From contig NZ_CP060723.1 of the NCBI RefSeq assembly GCF_014395225.1, positions 6,138,001 to 6,202,000 on the forward strand: a stretch of DNA of 64,000 nucleotides. The letters run 5' to 3'. The DNA comes from Pedobacter roseus. Lineage in GTDB: Bacteria; Bacteroidota; Bacteroidia; Sphingobacteriales; Sphingobacteriaceae. The translations under genes were made by a program, and so were the position numbers. Of the stretch, positions 9,275 through 19,571 are shown piece after piece. The notes under the pieces were generated by a model. It had not been told where the DNA came from. It searched no databases and saw only the letters and a program-made list of their open reading frames with translations. Numbering within the stretch: position 1 is the stretch's first letter; each line of letters starts with the position of its first letter.

Positions 9275-12200
9275 ATGAAAAGAAATATACTTTTTTATGC
9301 ATTGCTCATGATATGCATCATCTGTGGCACAAGTGCTTATTCGCAAGAAAAATACATCATTGTGACGGGTACGGTTATAGATAAAGAAACCAAACAGGGC
9401 GTTCCAGGGGTTTCGGTAATCCTCGAAGAAACCAATAAAGGCCTTACCCAAACCAACGGAAAAGGCCAGTTTACTGTGAATGTACCCATTGGTGGAAACC
9501 TATTGTTTAAATTTTTAGGTTTTAACACACAACGCACCAAAATTACAGGAGCCACCAACATTACGGTTACCATCGCCGAAGACCGCAAGGCTTTGGACGA
9601 GGTTATTATTGTGGCCTACCAGAAAAGAAGCAAGGAAACCACAACAGGGTCATCGGTTTCAATTTCTGGAAAGGACCTTCAGGATACACCGGTATCAAAT
9701 CCCGAGCAGCTTTTACAGGGTAAAGTTCCGGGCTTAAATATCCAGAATAATACCGGTGCTCCAGGTTTCAGGGGCTCGGTACAGGTACGTGGTTTATCCA
9801 GCTTAAGTATTTCGGGCAGTGGTAACGAATCTTTCCTGCAGCCTACATCACCTTTATATATTATTGATGGAGTACCGTTGGATGCCGATAAAGCTGCCGA
9901 GTTTGGTTTTCAAACGCAAGGCCCGGGTGTGAGTCCGCTTTCTTTGATCCCACAGGAAGATATTGAAAATATCCAGATCCTTAAAGATGCACAGGCTACT
10001 TCCATGTACGGCTCAAGGGGTGCTTATGGGGTAATCATCATCACTACCAAGAGAGGTAACTCTAAAGTTCCACGCATCAGATATGTAACCAATGCCTTCG
10101 TTAATTCGCCACCTAAACTGCGCGAAACTTTGGGCGGAAACTCTGAAAGGTCATTAAAAATCCAGCAGATTATCCTTAATGCCGCAAATGTTGACGATAT
10201 CAGAAAGATTTCTAATACACCATTTTTGGCCGATAGTTTAAATGCGTATTACAACAATTCTACCGACTGGCAGGATGTGTTTTTCCAAACTACCTATAAT
10301 CAAAGTCATAACCTGGCCTTAGATGGTGGTGATCCTAAATTTAACTATAAAGCCAACCTGGGTTACTATAGCGAAAAAGGGGTAATTAAAAACACCGGTT
10401 ACGATCGTTACAACCTGAACATGAACATGGAATTTAAACCGAACGATAAATTCAGGTTTTTCGGTTTCATCAATGGTTCGGTAGGTAAGCAAAACAAAGG
10501 TAACGGTGTCGGTTTGCTTCAATCGGGTGTTGCGGGAAATGGTCAGGCTTCTACCTTATTGCCTCCACCATCTTTCTATCAGGCAACTGGTGGGGTACTT
10601 TCTGCCTTACAGACTTTGAATGATAACAACTCGAGAAATTTAAGGACCAATGTGGAGGCCCGTTACGAGTTTATCCCTGGCTTGGCCGTATCTTCTACCT
10701 TAAGTTACGATTATACTTCAGATACCGAATCAACCTTTACACCGGCAGCAGCAAACGGTCAATACGCCAAACTTTACGATTATGTGGGCAGAAACTTCCA
10801 GTTGTATAACCGTAACGGTATTACTTATGCAAAAACTTTTGGCGAAAAACACAACCTTTTCATCAACACCTTTAACGAGATTTATAAACAGGGCGCACAG
10901 GCGGGCATTACCCGCCAGGAAAGGATCCCGAACGATCAGTTACAGGGACCGATTGGTTACGATGATTATAACTCGAGAGGCGGTGGTGTATTAAGTAATT
11001 ACAGAAATGCAACCATTGCTTCATTTGCGGGTTCATTATCTTACGATTACGATAAAAAATATGTGGCCGAGTTCTCTTACCGTTTGGATGGTACCTCATC
11101 AAGCGGTTTGGAAAATCCCTACTCTAAAAACCCATCAGTGGGTTTAAGGTGGAACTTTAATAAAGAAAACTGGCTTGCCGATAAAAAATGGTTATCGTAC
11201 GGTAGCTTAAGGTTAACCTGGGGACAGAACATTGTGCCAACCGGAAACCTGCAGAGCATTTACGGTATTTACAACCTTAATGGTAATTTTAATAATAATC
11301 CAACCATTGGTATCGATTTCGACCTGATTCCAAATCCAAATTTAAAACCAACCACCACCACACAGTACAACTTAGGTTTTGATTTAGGTTTCTTTAACGA
11401 CAGGATTTCTGTAAATTTTGATACTTACTTTAAAAAGGTTGATAACCTGCTTTTCGATCGGTTTTTATCAAACACAACCGGTTTTAATAAATTGGCCAGT
11501 AACGATTTGGGTATTGCCAACTACGGTACCGAGTTAATGTTAACGGTTAGGCCGGTAGTAAGCAAAGACCTTGATATATCGGTATCGGTAAACGGCGCTT
11601 TAAACCGCGACATTCTGTTGAAATTACCAGCAGAATATAACGGCCAGTACATCAGGTTTGATAACTCCGGCTACCTGCAACATAATGTTTTCCGCGTAGG
11701 TAGAAACACCTTATCAAACTATTTAAGAATTAACCAGGGTGTTTACAGCACCGATGCCGACGTACCCGTAGATCCGGTTACCGGAAAAAGATACCAGAGC
11801 AACGGTCAGTTTTTTCTGGGTGGCGATCCGATCATTAAAGACGTAAACGGTGATTATATATTGGATAGCCGGGATTATGAGGTTACCGGTAACTCGCAGC
11901 CTTTAGTAACAGGCGGTGTATCTACAAACATCAGGTATAAAAACTGGGGCTTAAATGTGTACGCTACCTATACCGCTGACAGAACGATTTTGAATAACGC
12001 CCTGGCCGATAGGATTGCCATTATGCGTGATCCATTCTCTCAGAAATCGGTGGTTCCTTTAAACGATCTTGATATCTGGAGGTCACCGGGCGACGTGGCG
12101 AAATACCCCTATCCTTACGATTACAAACGCTTTGATCAGATCCAGCCATTACGTGCCGATCAAACCCTTTGGCAGGAAAACGGAAGCTATTTTAAAATCA

Positions 12201-12424
12201 GTAACGTAACCGTTTCATACATGTTCAATAAGAAACTAATCAGCAGGTTCGGGCTAAACCAGTTAAGGATCTATGCCTCTACCAACAACCTGGTTACTTT
12301 TTCTAAATACAGTGGACCAAACCCTGAGAACGTAACCTCATTAGGCCGCGATATTTCTACAGGTTATCCTGTTCCACGTACCTACAACATTGGGCTTAAC
12401 CTCGAACTTAATACAGGCAACTAA
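9275..12424 (+). CDS. SusC/RagA-type TonB-dependent outer-membrane transporter
   Basis: Second SusC of the operon, 1049 residues. Signal peptide ends near SAYSQ. A carboxypeptidase-D-like regulatory domain covers about residues 28-110 (VTGTVIDKETKQGVPGVSV, then LLFKFLGF). A TonB-box-like EVIIVAYQK precedes the plug (PEQLLQGKVPGLNI, SPLYIIDGVPLD, IENIQILKDAQATSMYGSRG). The C-terminal barrel ends PRTYNIGLNLEL plus four residues. Unlike the first SusC it has the complete architecture, so the two are not recent duplicates. It starts 21 nt after the DUF5007 gene and is 11 nt ahead of its SusD partner. Confidence 0.93.
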   Translation: MKRNILFYALLMICIICGTSAYSQEKYIIVTGTVIDKETKQGVPGVSVILEETNKGLTQTNGKGQFTVNVPIGGNLLFKFLGFNTQRTKITGATNITVTIAEDRKALDEVIIVAYQKRSKETTTGSSVSISGKDLQDTPVSNPEQLLQGKVPGLNIQNNTGAPGFRGSVQVRGLSSLSISGSGNESFLQPTSPLYIIDGVPLDADKAAEFGFQTQGPGVSPLSLIPQEDIENIQILKDAQATSMYGSRGAYGVIIITTKRGNSKVPRIRYVTNAFVNSPPKLRETLGGNSERSLKIQQIILNAANVDDIRKISNTPFLADSLNAYYNNSTDWQDVFFQTTYNQSHNLALDGGDPKFNYKANLGYYSEKGVIKNTGYDRYNLNMNMEFKPNDKFRFFGFINGSVGKQNKGNGVGLLQSGVAGNGQASTLLPPPSFYQATGGVLSALQTLNDNNSRNLRTNVEARYEFIPGLAVSSTLSYDYTSDTESTFTPAAANGQYAKLYDYVGRNFQLYNRNGITYAKTFGEKHNLFINTFNEIYKQGAQAGITRQERIPNDQLQGPIGYDDYNSRGGGVLSNYRNATIASFAGSLSYDYDKKYVAEFSYRLDGTSSSGLENPYSKNPSVGLRWNFNKENWLADKKWLSYGSLRLTWGQNIVPTGNLQSIYGIYNLNGNFNNNPTIGIDFDLIPNPNLKPTTTTQYNLGFDLGFFNDRISVNFDTYFKKVDNLLFDRFLSNTTGFNKLASNDLGIANYGTELMLTVRPVVSKDLDISVSVNGALNRDILLKLPAEYNGQYIRFDNSGYLQHNVFRVGRNTLSNYLRINQGVYSTDADVPVDPVTGKRYQSNGQFFLGGDPIIKDVNGDYILDSRDYEVTGNSQPLVTGGVSTNIRYKNWGLNVYATYTADRTILNNALADRIAIMRDPFSQKSVVPLNDLDIWRSPGDVAKYPYPYDYKRFDQIQPLRADQTLWQENGSYFKISNVTVSYMFNKKLISRFGLNQLRIYASTNNLVTFSKYSGPNPENVTSLGRDISTGYPVPRTYNIGLNLELNTGN

Positions 12425-12435
12425 TTAATACTATC

Positions 12436-13964
12436 ATGAAAAAAGTTATCATTTATACGATCATTATAGCAGCAACTTTTTGTTTGCCTGCATGTAAAAA
12501 GTTCCTGGACGTGCAGCCTTTGGATAAATTAACCGGAAACAACTTCTTCCAGTCTAAAGACGATGTTGTGGCCAATATTTATAATTTATCGAGGATTGTT
12601 TTTAACAAGTACAACGAAACTCATTTTATTGGTGCAACCGGCGAGTACCGCTCGGGCGAAGTGCTTTACGAAAGCCAGTCAGACCACGCTCCAGCGCGCT
12701 CATTTGTAGAGGTTTTGGGCAAAAACAATTTATTGACATTGCTTAGCGGTGGAGTGCCCTGGGTAACCGATATCAATTATAATTTTTACAGGATAACCGA
12801 TTGGACAGGATATTATCAGGCCATCCAGGGGCAAACATCCTCATCGCTAAACTTGATGAAGGCATTCCCGGCGTATCCGAAGCCGAAAAAAATTCGTTCA
12901 AGGCCGAAGCAGCTTTTATACGCTCACTATGTTATTTCGTTATGGTTCGCCTCTATGGCAACGTTGTGTATTATACAGATGCTTTTCACTCGGCAGCATT
13001 ACCAAGAGAAAACTTTGTATCTGTATTAAACAAATGCATTGCCGACCTTAAAACCTATAAAAATTCCATTGCGTGGACATATACCGATCCTGCACTGAAA
13101 GGTGTTAGGGCAAGCAGAGGCAGTATCGTGGCCCTGATGATGGAAATGAACATGTGGAATGCAGGTTTTGATCCCGGCAATGCCAAAAAATACTACGAAG
13201 AAACTGCCGATCTGGGTCGCGAGCTTATCGCAAGCAATGCCTACAGGTTATTACCAATCAACGAATGGGCAACAGTGGTAAAAGGCCGGTCGGATGAGAG
13301 TTTATTCGAGTTTTACCGCAGTATCAATTACGGTGATGCCAATACAAATCTTGCCCCCGTTGCCGATATGTTTTTGCATTATCCTTATAAAAGACCTGAG
13401 TATACCCACCGTGTAAGTTTTGCTTACTACAGGGGAGAGTACATGCAGAAAATTTTTCAGGATGGCAGTGATAGAAGGATTACCACCTGGTTTAACGAAG
13501 ATATTTTTGCCGATAACGGGAAATTTATGATGTTGAAATTTGCGCAGAACTCATTTTCTACCGGTGAGGAAGATGCCAACCCCGACAATACTTTTATGAT
13601 CTTCAGGTACGGTGGAGAAATTCTTTTGGCCGCAGAGGCCATGGCAAATGCCGACCAGGATGCTGATGCCATTAAATTGTTGAATATGGTGAGGCTCCGT
13701 GCAGGTGCATCTTTATATACCTCAAGCAACGGAAACCTGAAAGATTTTATTTTTTACGAACGTTCAAGAGAATTGATTGGCGAGGGCCATCACTATTACG
13801 ACCTGGTGCGTACCAAAAGGATCTTAAGTAACCAATGGTCTTACAATGTACTTACTGCCGATAAATTTAACCGTGGTGCATGGACATGGCCACTCAGTTC
13901 GAGCGCATTGAACAATAATCCATATATGGTGCTCAACGATTACTGGGTTAACGGAGGTAATTAA
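12436..13964 (+). pseudogene. SusD/RagB-type lipoprotein, interrupted by a single-base frameshift
   Basis: Partner of the upstream SusC. The first frame (12436-13029) gives a lipoprotein signal (Cys20, FCLPACKKFLDVQPLDKLT) and the SusD N-terminal half to WTGYYQAIQG. It then turns into non-family sequence and stops. The +1 frame, open from 12801 to 13964, resumes exactly with ANILIAKLDEGIPGVSEAEK, FIRSLCYFVMVRLYGNVVYY and the conserved C-terminal FYERSRELIGEGHHYYDLVR. Adding one G to the GGGG at 12828-12831 joins them into a normal SusD of about 509 residues. This is either a sequencing or assembly error or a real lesion that would remove the lid of this transporter. Confidence 0.85.
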
Positions 13965-13986
13965 TTTATAAGAAGATTAAAAAGAT

Positions 13987-14712
13987 ATGAAAAAGCTAAT
14001 AATGATGTGTGCAGCACTTTTACTCTTGCTTAATGCCTGTAAACGTGACGAATATTATATAGATGGTGGTAAAGCAAATGCCGATTATCCGGGCAGTATG
14101 CTAAAATACCTGCAGGACAAAAAAGTTCCTTTCGATACCGTGGCCCAGATTGTAAAACTGGCGGGCCTGGAACAACAGTTCGGCAGTGAAAATTTTACCT
14201 TTTTTGCTTTTGATGATGATGTAATCAAAAGAACCATCGGTACGGTTAAAACAGATGGCTTAAACGCTTATCTGTTCTATTCAGGTAAAGATACCGTTAA
14301 AACCCTGGATCAGATCGCGCCTGAAATCTGGAAAAAATACCTGCAGCGCTACATGTTTAAAGGCATAAACCGTTTAAAGGATTATCCACAGATTGATCTT
14401 GGCCTCCGAAGCATTTATCCTGGCGCCTTATACTACGATTATAACACCAGTGTGGCCAATATTGGAGTGAATTTTAATGATGCCAATGGGGTAAAATATA
14501 TCGGTTACAGACAGTTAATATTCTCCTTTATCCCAGATATTTCGAAACCGGATGATCGTTGGATAACCGTGCCAATCGCATCATCCGATATTAAACCGAC
14601 AAATGGTGTGGTACACACGTTAAGTTACACAGGAGCATACCTTGGGTTTGACCAATACGAATTTTTTAATGATGTATACATCAGTGGCTTAAGGCCAAGT
14701 AAAAGTAATTAG
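13987..14712 (+). CDS. Fasciclin (FAS1) domain lipoprotein
   Basis: Surface lipoprotein of 241 residues: signal MKKLIMMCAALLLLLNAC with Cys18, then one FAS1-type domain filling the rest. FAS1-like phrases are NFTFFAFDDDVIKR early and TNGVVHTLSY near the end. It lacks the F5/8C module present on the other fasciclin protein of the operon. Both fasciclin genes directly follow a SusD gene, so the operon looks like two parallel SusC-SusD-FAS1 modules. A role as a cell-surface accessory or adhesion factor is inferred. Confidence 0.75.
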   Translation: MKKLIMMCAALLLLLNACKRDEYYIDGGKANADYPGSMLKYLQDKKVPFDTVAQIVKLAGLEQQFGSENFTFFAFDDDVIKRTIGTVKTDGLNAYLFYSGKDTVKTLDQIAPEIWKKYLQRYMFKGINRLKDYPQIDLGLRSIYPGALYYDYNTSVANIGVNFNDANGVKYIGYRQLIFSFIPDISKPDDRWITVPIASSDIKPTNGVVHTLSYTGAYLGFDQYEFFNDVYISGLRPSKSN

Positions 14713-14739
14713 GTTTTATCAGAAGAAAAGAATTAAATC

Positions 14740-16359
14740 ATGAAAAGAATCAAATATATTCTAGGCTTATTTTTCCTAATTGCCTTTACCATACTGGGCT
14801 GCAAAAAGCAGGAAGATCTGGGTGAAGATCCTTATGGGGCCGGAAAAGAACAATTAGGCATAACTATCAGTCAAACCGCACCTCCAACACCTGCTGAAGG
14901 TATCGTAGGTACAACCGTTACCATAAAAGCAACCGGGCTCGTGCCTTATAAAGATCAGTTAACTTTTATGTTCAATGGCGAAAAAGCGCAGGTATTAAGT
15001 GTAACCGCTAGCGAGATTACAGTTAAAGTGCCCGATGCCGGCAGTACAGGCATTACTTCCATTGCCATCGGCGATCAGTTGATTTTAGGACCAGCTTTTA
15101 CCGTAACCGGCCTGATTAAAAACGACATTACCTGGAAAGCAACAGCAGGAGCAAACGGTTTTGTAAGCCAGTTTTACGAAATGAACGATGGCAGAGCGCT
15201 TGTAATTGGCAGTTTTAGCAACTATGATAACAAAGGTTTGGTAACCCCTATCAACAGGATTGCCAGAACCTCGTTGGATGGCGATTACGACCGTACATTT
15301 AGAACGGGCAGGGGTGCTAACGGATCGTTATCAAGGGTAATTGAAGTTGGCGGACGTTTTGTTATTGCAGGTGGTTTTAGCGGCTACAACCAACGTACCG
15401 AAAACATTAGCAACATTACCACTCTGTTTAATAACGGCGCCATTGATACCGTTAAGATCCAGACTGCGAGAAAACCGACCATAACCGATACCGTAACCCA
15501 GAAATGGTTTCCAAAATTTAACGGTGGTACTAATGGTTTTATCGACAAGATATACCCGCATCAGGGGAAAATATTGGCTACGGGCGATTTTAGGTATTAT
15601 GTTAAACGTACCTATACAAAGGCCAATTACGATTTTACAAGAGATACGGTGATTCTCGACAGTACCGAAATCCGTCAGATTTTAAGGTTCAATTTAGATG
15701 GTTCGTTAGATAAAACCTATCGTTTTAATACTGCAACCAATAAAGGGAACACAAGCGCAAATGGTCCTGTTAGAACCTACATGCATACCGATGCAGCCAA
15801 TTTAGAAAAACTGATGGTATTTGGTAACTTTAGTACCTTCGATGACCAGCCCGCTGTACGTATATTGCGTTTAGCAGCAAACGGTACCGTAGACCCTTCC
15901 TTTAACCCAGGTACAGGGGCCGATAATTATATTGGTTCCCTCACCTATAGTACCATCACCAGAAAATACCTGATTACCGGAGCCTTTACCAAATACAATG
16001 GCAAGCCTGCTAATGGAATTGCCCTAATAAACGAAGATGGTAGTTTGGACGAATCCTTCAGTGCCAGGACATTAGAAGGCGGTTACCCTGATTTCGCAAG
16101 GCAGCTTTCTAATGGCCTGGTGGTGGTAAGCGGTTATTTCAGAAAATATAATAATGTAACCAGAAACGGCTTTATGGTGCTCACCCCGGCAGGTTTACTG
16201 GCACCTGGTTATAATGCAACAGGTCCGTTTTCTGGAGGTTTATCAGATATTATTGAAACTAAATCAGCAGATGGCAAAAAAGCATTATTGCTGATCGGAG
16301 GCTTCAGCCGTTTCGATAACCAGCCGTTTTATAACATAATGAGAGTAACCATTGAATAA
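14740..16359 (+). CDS. DUF5008-type lipoprotein with IPT/TIG domain and beta-propeller repeats
   Basis: Predicted surface lipoprotein of 539 residues (Cys21, TILGCKKQEDLGEDPYG). Residues about 45-125 form an IPT/TIG-like immunoglobulin fold (GTTVTIKATGLVPYKDQLTF, ITVKVPD). The remainder contains repeats of the delta-60 type seen in beta-propeller proteins: RIARTSLDGDYDRTF, LRFNLDGSLDKTYRF, LRLAANGTVDPSFNPG and ALINEDGSLDESF, spaced through residues 165-450. The start of the protein matches my recollection of the DUF5008 family found in SusCD loci. No catalytic motif is visible; glycan or protein binding is inferred. Confidence 0.72.
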   Translation: MKRIKYILGLFFLIAFTILGCKKQEDLGEDPYGAGKEQLGITISQTAPPTPAEGIVGTTVTIKATGLVPYKDQLTFMFNGEKAQVLSVTASEITVKVPDAGSTGITSIAIGDQLILGPAFTVTGLIKNDITWKATAGANGFVSQFYEMNDGRALVIGSFSNYDNKGLVTPINRIARTSLDGDYDRTFRTGRGANGSLSRVIEVGGRFVIAGGFSGYNQRTENISNITTLFNNGAIDTVKIQTARKPTITDTVTQKWFPKFNGGTNGFIDKIYPHQGKILATGDFRYYVKRTYTKANYDFTRDTVILDSTEIRQILRFNLDGSLDKTYRFNTATNKGNTSANGPVRTYMHTDAANLEKLMVFGNFSTFDDQPAVRILRLAANGTVDPSFNPGTGADNYIGSLTYSTITRKYLITGAFTKYNGKPANGIALINEDGSLDESFSARTLEGGYPDFARQLSNGLVVVSGYFRKYNNVTRNGFMVLTPAGLLAPGYNATGPFSGGLSDIIETKSADGKKALLLIGGFSRFDNQPFYNIMRVTIE

Positions 16360-16381
16360 GCCTAACCAAAGATAAATTAAG

Positions 16382-18085
16382 ATGAGCATGATGAAAAAAT
16401 ACAAGTTATTGTTGGGCGTTATTGCCACAATACTTACTACGGCCATATTTTCCTGCAACAAAGATTTCGATAGGACCCTTACCGCTAAAGACGGGACCGA
16501 TACCACAAAAGTAAGGTATGGTAGCCGTAAGGTTTTATACCTCATTGTAGACGGTGCCAGGGGACAGTCGGTATCAACGGCGAATATCCCGAATATCACC
16601 GCCCTGCTTCCAACTTCCATCTACAGTTGGGTTGCGCTAAACCAACCAGAAGCCACACAAAATGCAACCAATTGGGCCAATATGCTTACTGGTGTTAAAA
16701 AAGAAAAAAACCTCGTAAATGATGATAATTTAACCAATAACAACCTGCAGAACTATCCGGTTATTTTTAAAAGGATCAAAGAGATCAAACCGAATGCTAA
16801 AATTGCAGCATATACTTCCTCTACAGTCTTTAAATCATTAACTACCGGTGCCGATATCAGTAGTCTGGTAACCAGTGATGCCGAGGTTAAGGCTGCTGTG
16901 ATCAATCAGTTAAATACCGATACCGCGTCAGTAATCGTTGGCCATTTTACCGATGTAGATAAAGCAGGCCTGGTTTCAGGTTACGATAATTCTTTTGCAG
17001 CTTATAAATCGGCTATCGAGAAATTTGATACCGGGGTAGGGGAAATTATGACGGCTTTAAAAAAACGTCCAAACTACATCAACGAAGATTGGCTGGTAGT
17101 AATCGCTTCAAGCGATGGCGGTGCATTTACACTCCCACCAAACGCTGATGATCAGACTATTTTTAGCAAAACAGCTAACAATGCATTTATTATTTATTAC
17201 AGTTCAGCCTACACCAAAAGAATTTTGGTAAAACCCTTTACCGGTAACCGCTATTTAGGTAAAACCGTTAAAATGAAAGGTACAGAGGTGCGTGCAGAAA
17301 TTGCCGGCGAAGATGCAGCCGTTTACAATATCGACGATACCACGAAAATGACCATTGAGTTAAAAGTTAAAAAGAACCAGGAAAAACTTTTTTATCCAAG
17401 TGTTTTAGGGAAACGTAACGAATGGTCTAGCGGTCACCCTAGCGTAGGCTGGGTAATTTACCTGGAAGATAAGTATTGGTATTTCGAATGGAGGGGTACA
17501 AAAGATGGCGATTACCGCCAGTGTAGAGGTGCCGATCTGGTTCAGGGCAGATGGGAAAACCTTTCTGTAAAACTAGAACAGCGCGGTAACCAAAGATTTA
17601 TCCGTACCTATACCAATGGTGTTTTCAATAATGAGCTTGAAATTACAGGCTCAGGTTCTTTGGTCAACTCAAATGCTTTAAAACTGGGCTATATAAACGG
17701 CCACGACCATGGGGAACCCGATTATTACGTAACCGATATCAGGTTTTTTAAACTTGCTGTTCCGGATGGGGTAATTCAGCAGTATGCCTGCGAAACCGCT
17801 ATTGATCAAAGCCATCCTTCCTATAACTTTTTAGTGGGTTATTGGCCTGCTACCGATGGTAACACCGATAAAATGATCGATCTTTCTTCTCAGGCGCATG
17901 ATTTTAACTTAAAAGGGAACTTTACGTGGGAGAATTTTAACGACCTGATCTGTCCGCCTTCAACAAGCACACTGGCACTTTTGGTTCCTCAAACTACAGA
18001 TATCCCAACCCAGGTCATCAATTGGTTAAAAATAGCAAATAAACAGACCTGGTCGCTTGATGGCAGGGTTTGGTTAGATCAATAA
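16382..18085 (+). CDS. DUF4983 lipoprotein: alkaline-phosphatase-like domain plus LamG-like domain
   Basis: Lipoprotein of 567 residues (Cys25, AIFSCNKD). Residues about 48-285 resemble a type I phosphodiesterase/alkaline-phosphatase superfamily fold: YLIVDGARGQ supplies the first metal Asp, NATNWANMLTG sits where the nucleophile loop should be, then GHFTDVDKAG and SSDGGAFTL. The last motif is normally SDHG; here the His is absent, so the active site may be incomplete. Residues about 320-565 are a concanavalin/LamG-like beta-sandwich matching DUF4983. Such a protein could bind or modify a glycan at the surface; enzymatic activity is uncertain. Confidence 0.72.
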   Translation: MSMMKKYKLLLGVIATILTTAIFSCNKDFDRTLTAKDGTDTTKVRYGSRKVLYLIVDGARGQSVSTANIPNITALLPTSIYSWVALNQPEATQNATNWANMLTGVKKEKNLVNDDNLTNNNLQNYPVIFKRIKEIKPNAKIAAYTSSTVFKSLTTGADISSLVTSDAEVKAAVINQLNTDTASVIVGHFTDVDKAGLVSGYDNSFAAYKSAIEKFDTGVGEIMTALKKRPNYINEDWLVVIASSDGGAFTLPPNADDQTIFSKTANNAFIIYYSSAYTKRILVKPFTGNRYLGKTVKMKGTEVRAEIAGEDAAVYNIDDTTKMTIELKVKKNQEKLFYPSVLGKRNEWSSGHPSVGWVIYLEDKYWYFEWRGTKDGDYRQCRGADLVQGRWENLSVKLEQRGNQRFIRTYTNGVFNNELEITGSGSLVNSNALKLGYINGHDHGEPDYYVTDIRFFKLAVPDGVIQQYACETAIDQSHPSYNFLVGYWPATDGNTDKMIDLSSQAHDFNLKGNFTWENFNDLICPPSTSTLALLVPQTTDIPTQVINWLKIANKQTWSLDGRVWLDQ

Positions 18086-18116
18086 TAAAGTTTCGGATTA
18101 TTTAAAATATCGAAAA

Positions 18117-19559
18117 ATGAAAAAGATTATATATTCAATAGTAATGGGTTTAACCATTTTAATGGTTGCCTATTCTTGTAAACAATCGCAGGTAGAGGAT
18201 TTGAAACTCCCTGACCCTGCAACACAGAGCATTACCGGCGAAGGTATTGTGGTGGGCAATGTAACCATCGATAACCAGTTTGTAAGGGTACCCTTTAAAA
18301 TTTCGCTTACAGGCATGGCCGAAGAGGCGTTTCAGGTAGGCTTAACCCTTAATAACGATACCGTTACGCAGTTAATTAACAATGGAACCTTAGCCAACGC
18401 CATATTAATGCCATCGGCTGCGGTAGAGTATCCAACGGTAATCAACGTGGCTTATGGAACAAATAGTGCCGAGGGCATTGCCATTGTACGCCGTGCAACA
18501 TTAGAACGTAATCTGGGTAAAAAAGTAGTTTTTGCATTAAAACTGGCTTCTCCTGGCAAAGGCAACAAAATTGCCAACGGCAAATCAAACATTCTTGTAG
18601 TGATCAATACCGACGAATTGTTGAAAGCTTCTGATGTCCATTACCTTACTTTTCAGGGTGGGGGTACCTATAATGTAATTTATCAGGGCAATTATACTCC
18701 GGGCCTTGCCGGTGTTACCATCCCCTTGATTGTGAGTTTGGAGAATGCGCCTTCTACAGCTTTTAATATAAAAATAAAAGAAAATATAGATACCATTGCT
18801 ACCCTGGTTTCGAGGGGAACACTGCCTGCCGATGTGATTCATTTAAATGCCAAAGATTATACCCTCGATACTTTAGTGAGGTTTAATTCAGGCGCCAGCA
18901 GTGCTGCGGTAAGGTTATTTATTCCCTGGCCCGTATTCGATGCTAATATTGTAGCCAATAAGAAATTCGCTTTTGCTTTAAGCCTGTACGATAATACCAA
19001 CCACGTGATACATCCTACAAAAGGAAAAGTAATTGTCGTGATTGATCCAAGTGTAAACCTGGATAATAATTCCCCGATCATTGGAAAAGGAACGGGGCTT
19101 ACCGCCAGGTATTACACCGATACACAGCTTGATCCCGACGATGGACGGGCACCATTTGTAACAAGGGTTGATGAATCTATCAATTTTTCGGGTGATGGCT
19201 GGCCGGATAATGTTAAAGATGCCAATGGCAAAGCATTGAGCAGAGATAACTTCGCAACCAAGTGGACTGGAGAATTCCTGGCTCCGGTACGTGGTGATTA
19301 TATCTTCTACCAAACCCGTTGGGATGATGGATCGAGGTTGTTTATTGACGGAAAAGCGGTTATCAACGATTATACCACACAATGGGATAAGCCTGAGCGT
19401 AAAGCAACCGTGCATTTAGAGCGCGGTATCCGATATAAAATTGAAGCTCACCACCGAGAAAATGTAGGCGGGCAACAGGCTTACCTCGAATATGAAGTGC
19501 CATCAGCCAGTTATGGTAAACGCGTAATCGAAAAAACACAGTTGTTTCCAACACCTTAA
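18117..19559 (+). CDS. Lipoprotein with two DUF1735-like domains and a C-terminal PA14 domain
   Basis: 480-residue surface lipoprotein (Cys21, MVAYSCKQS). Two similar beta-sandwich domains of the DUF1735/BT_3987 N-terminal type lie at about residues 45-170 and 185-315. Shared phrases are TVTQLINNGTLANAILMPSA against IATLVSRGTLPADVIHLNA, each ending in a KSNILVVIN or KGKVIVVID strand. Residues about 328-475 are a PA14-like carbohydrate-binding domain (GLTARYYTDTQLDP, WTGEFLAPVRGDYIFY, DDGSRLFIDGKAVI). There is no catalytic module. Within the operon it is best read as a surface glycan-binding protein, the functional equivalent of SusE/F. Confidence 0.82.
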   Translation: MKKIIYSIVMGLTILMVAYSCKQSQVEDLKLPDPATQSITGEGIVVGNVTIDNQFVRVPFKISLTGMAEEAFQVGLTLNNDTVTQLINNGTLANAILMPSAAVEYPTVINVAYGTNSAEGIAIVRRATLERNLGKKVVFALKLASPGKGNKIANGKSNILVVINTDELLKASDVHYLTFQGGGTYNVIYQGNYTPGLAGVTIPLIVSLENAPSTAFNIKIKENIDTIATLVSRGTLPADVIHLNAKDYTLDTLVRFNSGASSAAVRLFIPWPVFDANIVANKKFAFALSLYDNTNHVIHPTKGKVIVVIDPSVNLDNNSPIIGKGTGLTARYYTDTQLDPDDGRAPFVTRVDESINFSGDGWPDNVKDANGKALSRDNFATKWTGEFLAPVRGDYIFYQTRWDDGSRLFIDGKAVINDYTTQWDKPERKATVHLERGIRYKIEAHHRENVGGQQAYLEYEVPSASYGKRVIEKTQLFPTP

Positions 19560-19571
19560 ACAGGAATAGAT

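Noticed and set aside
12801..13029. Programmed ribosomal frameshift joining the two SusD frames
   Set aside because: No slippery heptamer or downstream hairpin was seen, the event would need +1 shifting after only GGGG, and the same lesion type recurs in unrelated genes.
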